Below are positions 57,911-64,000 of a stretch of DNA of 64,000 nt, piece after piece. A program made the position numbers and the translations under genes. Every line of letters starts with the position of its first letter. Position 1 is the stretch's first letter. Location of the stretch: the NCBI GenBank assembly GCA_964017155.1, contig OZ024861.1, forward strand, positions 26,405,628 through 26,469,627, given 5' to 3'. This DNA comes from Oasisia sp. SBJ-2009. Its lineage: Eukaryota > Annelida > Polychaeta > Sabellida > Siboglinidae. The notes under the pieces were generated by a model. That model saw only the letters and a program-made list of their open reading frames with translations, had not been told where the DNA came from and did no database searches.

Positions 57911-58780
57911 GTCTGTTATGCTGGTTTGTGGGGGGGTCGGTTGTAGTCGTGATTACTCGGAAACCTCCGGAGATAATTTAAATTCATTTGGACCATGAGG
58001 CACCGCGAATACAGGGGATTCCCCAGGTACCCGCCATGATGGATTTGATCAAATTTACGGCATGCAGTCGATCTTCGAAAAGCACTCAAACTACGATTAT
58101 TCACGCTTCATTTGACAAAAACAAAAACTTAGCAATGATGGGCATCACACAAAAGTCACTATTTATGACAGAAAAGTGTTTATTTTGGTATAATAACGTA
58201 CATGGAAGGCAAGTTAAATAATTATTATATACGAAAATGTCAACAACACAAAATTGATTTTATTGTCAGAAATCCGGAAATTCTTCCCCGCATTTTGCCT
58301 CATGTTTCAATATTATAAAAAAAACAATACAACAACAACGTCTTGTTCACATTTCCTATACATGTGACACACGATATCACAATCTACAACTGTCATCGAG
58401 AAAATAAAACCGTTTTCTAATATATTATAAAGGACAATAATTATGTTCGCCACATCATGTGCAAATTCCGTAACCTCAGACACATAATTCAGCAATTTCC
58501 ACAGAAAAATAATATTATACCTGATTGGGGGAAAGGGTTCAATGGAAAGATTTAACAGCGAACATTGTATATTTTGCAATCCTTTACCTATTTTCCACAT
58601 CAATAGGGATACACATTCGGATACAATCAGAATGTAGAACGGTAACACGAGCAGTTAGTAAGCGACAATTTGAGTGATTTTGTTGATGAAAACCCGAATT
58701 GCGTGAATTGCGTGTTACGTTGACAAAGTGGTGGACGAAATGTCATAAAATCAGCTATTTTCAATGAATGCATGAATGCA
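57911..58780. other. Gene-free stretch
   Basis: No gene recognised. Sequence near 57960-58060 may be the 5' non-coding part of the transposon. Confidence 0.35.
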
Positions 58781-59284
58781 CACCCGCACCCACACCCACA
58801 CCCACACCCACACCCACACCCACACCCACACCCACACCCACACCCACACCCACACCCACACCCACACCCACACCCACACCCACACCCACACCCACACCCA
58901 CACCCACACCCACACCCACACCCACACCCACACCCACACCCACACCCACACCCACACCCACACCCACACCCACACCCACACCCACACCCACACCCACACC
59001 CACACCCACACCCACACCCACACCCACACCCACACCCACACCCACACCCACACCCAGACTCACCCACCCGCACCCGCACCCGCACCCGCACCCGCACCCG
59101 CACCCGCACCCGCACCCGCACCCGCACCCGCACCCACCCACCCACCCACACCCACACCCACACCCACACCCACACCCACACCCACACCCACACCCACACC
59201 CACACCCACACCCACACTCACCCACCCACACCCACACCCACACCCACACCCACATCCACCCACCCACCCACCCACCCACCCACC

Positions 59285-59332
<48 letters not shown>
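58781..59332 (+). repeat. Compound hexanucleotide array (CACCCA/CACCCG, then CA)
   Basis: About 44 CACCCA units (58787-59053), a short break, about 11 CACCCG units, more CACCCA, a CCCA tetranucleotide block, and a CA run. On the minus strand this is (GGGTGT)n and (GGGTGC)n. Frames of His-Pro, Pro-Thr and similar are artefacts. Confidence 0.97.
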
Positions 59333-59333
<1 letters not shown>

Positions 59334-59399
59334 CCACCATCACTCAAATACGCCTACTGATATACGCAAACAAACACAGTCACAGTACCTACACACGTG

Positions 59400-59530
59400 C
59401 ACACAAGCACATACATACATGCATACATATACATAATACATACATACATACATACAGATATACGTACCCACATATAAAGACATTCATAGTTACAAACAAA
59501 CAAACAAACAAACAAACAAACAAACAGAAA
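59400..59530 (+). repeat. (CATA)n and (CAAA)n microsatellites
   Basis: Imperfect ACATACATGCATACATA sequence at about 59407-59460 and about eight CAAA units at 59495-59525. Confidence 0.9.
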
Positions 59531-61359
<1,829 letters not shown>

Positions 61360-61752
61360 AGTCGAAATTCTTGGCGCAGTTCAGATAAGCCAGCTGAAAC
61401 ACTCCCGAATATAGATTGTGGAACTAATGACCGTCTGCGTGTATGCGAGGTGAAAGTCACATTCATTAACGATAATAATACCCAAAAAAACACTTGACAA
61501 GAGCTATCAGATGCAATCTATATGCCATCCCTGATGAATTCAGAATAGAAGTTAAAAACCAGAATAGAAGTTAAAAACAAAAGTGGAAGTTGTTGGCGCA
61601 GTTTAGTTAAGTCAGCTAGAACACTCCCTTTTGCAGAATGTGGCACTGATCACAAACTGGTTGTATGCGACCTGAAAATCACAATCATTAAGGAACAAAA
61701 ACAAGAAAGAGCTGTCAGCTAAAATGTACACGCCATCCCTGATTAATTCAAT
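61360..61752 (+). pseudogene. RTE-like LINE endonuclease relic, tandemly duplicated
   Basis: Two diverged copies of one segment (about 61360-61545 and 61592-61752). Each retains the end of an RTE-type endonuclease: LPNIDCGTNDRLRVCEVKV in the first and LPFAECGTDHKLVVCDLKI in the second. A YAIPDEFRIEVKN-like phrase follows in another frame. Stops and frameshifts are frequent. Confidence 0.6.
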
Positions 61753-64000
61753 GCGTAGGTCGCGCGGTACAGCGCCTGACTGTCAATCAATGTTTTGACA
61801 CAAAATGGGAAAAACTAGTAAAATGGGGAGTCTACAGGATCGACAGGGGGCGGTGATATGCAACTCAGGCATGTGATGTAATCGGGCTAATGACGTGCAC
61901 GCGCTGTTTGTTTACTTTTTCAGTTTATCTTTGAATTCTTTATGCTCCAACTGTTATTCGTGCATAGTCGGGGCGCACGGGGTCGAAGTGGACACCTCGT
62001 GCTATTTTTGGTTGCCCTGTCGTTTTCTAAACTTCAAACCTGCCTTAATAATATTCCGGAGGGCAATCCTCTGAAATCAGTGTACCTCACTCCGAAAATT
62101 GCATTTACATTAAGGCTTATGTGGTCTCTTAATGGCCGCGCTGCATATATTTCTCTTCCCACATTTTCACAGTAAATGTGTGACAAAAAATTTAAGCGTA
62201 GTATCAAATAATCAGGAATGACGAGAACAAATATGTATGGCAATATCGTATTGATATATTTATTTATTAGGAAGCCAGGTACAAAACATTGGACAATATG
62301 TCGAAAAATCAGTTCGGTTTCGCAGTTGACATCACACAACAGGAGTTATAATTACCTTAATGTGTAATCAATATATTTATGTAATATATCACAATGATGT
62401 ACATTCATTTACCTACTGGATTATGCAAAACAGTGGTAAAATAGTGCTATATTATACGCAATCACGAGCCGAACATATACCCCACCCCCTAAGTGTTGCG
62501 CAATCGTGACGTGACGCAAATCGGAGTGGATTTCATTGATTGTATCAATTTCGCGTTTCTTAGTGTAAGAATACACTAGTAAAGACAGTCTTGATGCATA
62601 CCCTACTGCTGGTTATTAATGCAATGTTTGCTAAGGCAATATAAAATTATGATAACACGCATTATTCGAAATAAAAAACACATCAAGGTGTTACTCAATC
62701 ACATCTTATACATTGTTCTGAGTAATCTGTGTCACTCTTGTCATAGCAATTTTTTTCAACAAGAATTCAAACAGGTATTACTCGCCCATATTTGATATCT
62801 ATGGCCAAGCAACACAACACGGCACTTGAAAATTAAACTTCAGTTCAGGCCTGAAGGTGTCTGAATGACTGTTAAGTCACAATGGCTAATTATGAAATAT
62901 TCATGGTTTATTTAATGAAATTAGCTAGTCTCTGTACCAAAATATATCCGGAATGGTGAGAGGAATAGAGACCACAAATATATTATAAAAATGTATATAT
63001 TTTAAGGCAACGAGAAACAAACAATTGAAGAATAAGTAGAAAAACATTTCCGTTTTGTCGTCGATTTCATATAAATGTACCGTAGTCACCTTACTACATA
63101 TTCAAGTTATATAATGAGTGAACATACCAAAGGTATCCCCATTCATTTCTCGGTTGATTTATACCATACAATTGTAAAATACATTTGACCATCACTTGTT
63201 CTAGAATCAACATACAGTGTATACTTCTCCACCTCATTTTGGTTTGACGTTCGATTTTAACATCATCTCTGGAATAACTTGAATATATAAATACGTTGCG
63301 TCTAATAAGTAAGTGTTTGAATGACATGTTTTGCAGCGTATCAGTCATTTTAACTTAGTTTGGTGTCTACGGTGTTTTACCGACAACAAACACGAAACTA
63401 ACCAAATAAACACAACGGACACTTATGATTACCAATTATATGGTATGTGACATCACTATATTTGACAATGTCTATAAAAAACGGTAACTTCTCGTCTGCA
63501 TAAGCTATTTTGATTGTTGAAGATAACAATTTGGTGACGGCAAGGACGAAGAATTTCGCACTGTTATCATCATAACGTATTGAATCCTTTTGTTGTCGAG
63601 CGCCATACCTTCTCAAATTGAACCACACTACATTTCTTTGTGCGAAAAGCTTAAAGCCAGATTACTTGTAAAGATGAGGACTATATATTTGCAACTTATA
63701 TGTGATCAATAGTTTCAGTTGATGATTGTGGCATGGCAATTTTGCCGTTCGTCATCCATAAAGAAAGTAGAGCTCGGAAGCAACCACTATCAATGTTGGA
63801 ATGCTTTCTATACAACACTGGCTTCAACAGTGCCAGCCACATGCTTTATATATGGTTTAATGATCCATTCTGTTCAAATAGATCCGCTTAGAATATGCAG
63901 CAAAGCTGGCAAATAAGTTTGGGGTGAAACTAACAGTAGTTATGGCTGATCAGGCTTTGCACGATATTTCATATGGGTTACGGGAGCAAGCTTCCCCTGA
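61753..64000. other. Gene-free end of window
   Basis: No gene recognised. Mostly AT-rich with short frames. A similar phrase on both strands (AATATATTTATTTATTAGG and AATATATTATAAAAATGTATATA regions near 62260 and 62980) suggests related dispersed repeats, but I could not define them. Confidence 0.4.

Overview
The window is nuclear DNA from an animal. A five-exon TAF13 gene with GT-AG introns, three Toll-like receptor genes, several LINE clades, DNA transposons and very long microsatellites all point to a metazoan. The repeat spectrum and the clustered TLR genes with uninterrupted reading frames suggest a marine invertebrate, perhaps a mollusc or another lophotrochozoan. The species cannot be fixed from the sequence. 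Nothing here is prokaryotic: there are no operons, CRISPR arrays or ribosome-binding sites.

Layout. 1-7.1 kb holds relics: inverted and direct repeats, a decayed LINE (1.5-3.0 kb), a short palindromic element (4 kb) and a broken fragment of an uncharacterised multicopy protein family (6.6-7.1 kb). 7.77-13.47 kb is the TAF13 gene, encoding a histone-fold subunit of TFIID (137 aa, five exons). Two of its introns are mostly tandem arrays made of copies of their own 3' splice junctions, and its 3' UTR carries a third array. 13.7-24 kb is transposon debris. It includes a P-element/THAP9-like fragment, a foldback element, and a 3.6-kb element with about 300-bp terminal inverted repeats around a decayed gene of the same family as the 6.6-kb relic.

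25-44.7 kb is a segmental duplication with one TLR gene per copy (28.6-31.3 kb and 41.4-44.0 kb, both +). A 906-bp perfect hexanucleotide array lies in the first copy only, and a 5.9-kb insertion with a nearly full-length L2/CR1-like LINE lies in the second. A third, more divergent TLR gene lies at 48.2-51.0 kb on the minus strand. All three are intact single reading frames with LRRs, a C-terminal cysteine cap, a transmembrane helix and a TIR domain. A tetranucleotide array lies 195-560 bp beyond each stop codon. The TIR domains are almost identical while most of the ectodomains differ, as expected if signalling is conserved and recognition diverges.

52-53.6 kb is a DNA element interrupted by a truncated LINE. 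55.4-57.75 kb is an apparently intact two-exon Mutator-like transposase gene (minus strand, 620 aa). 58.8-60.2 kb is compound microsatellite. 61.4-61.75 kb is an RTE-like LINE relic. No gene was recognised in the remaining flanks.
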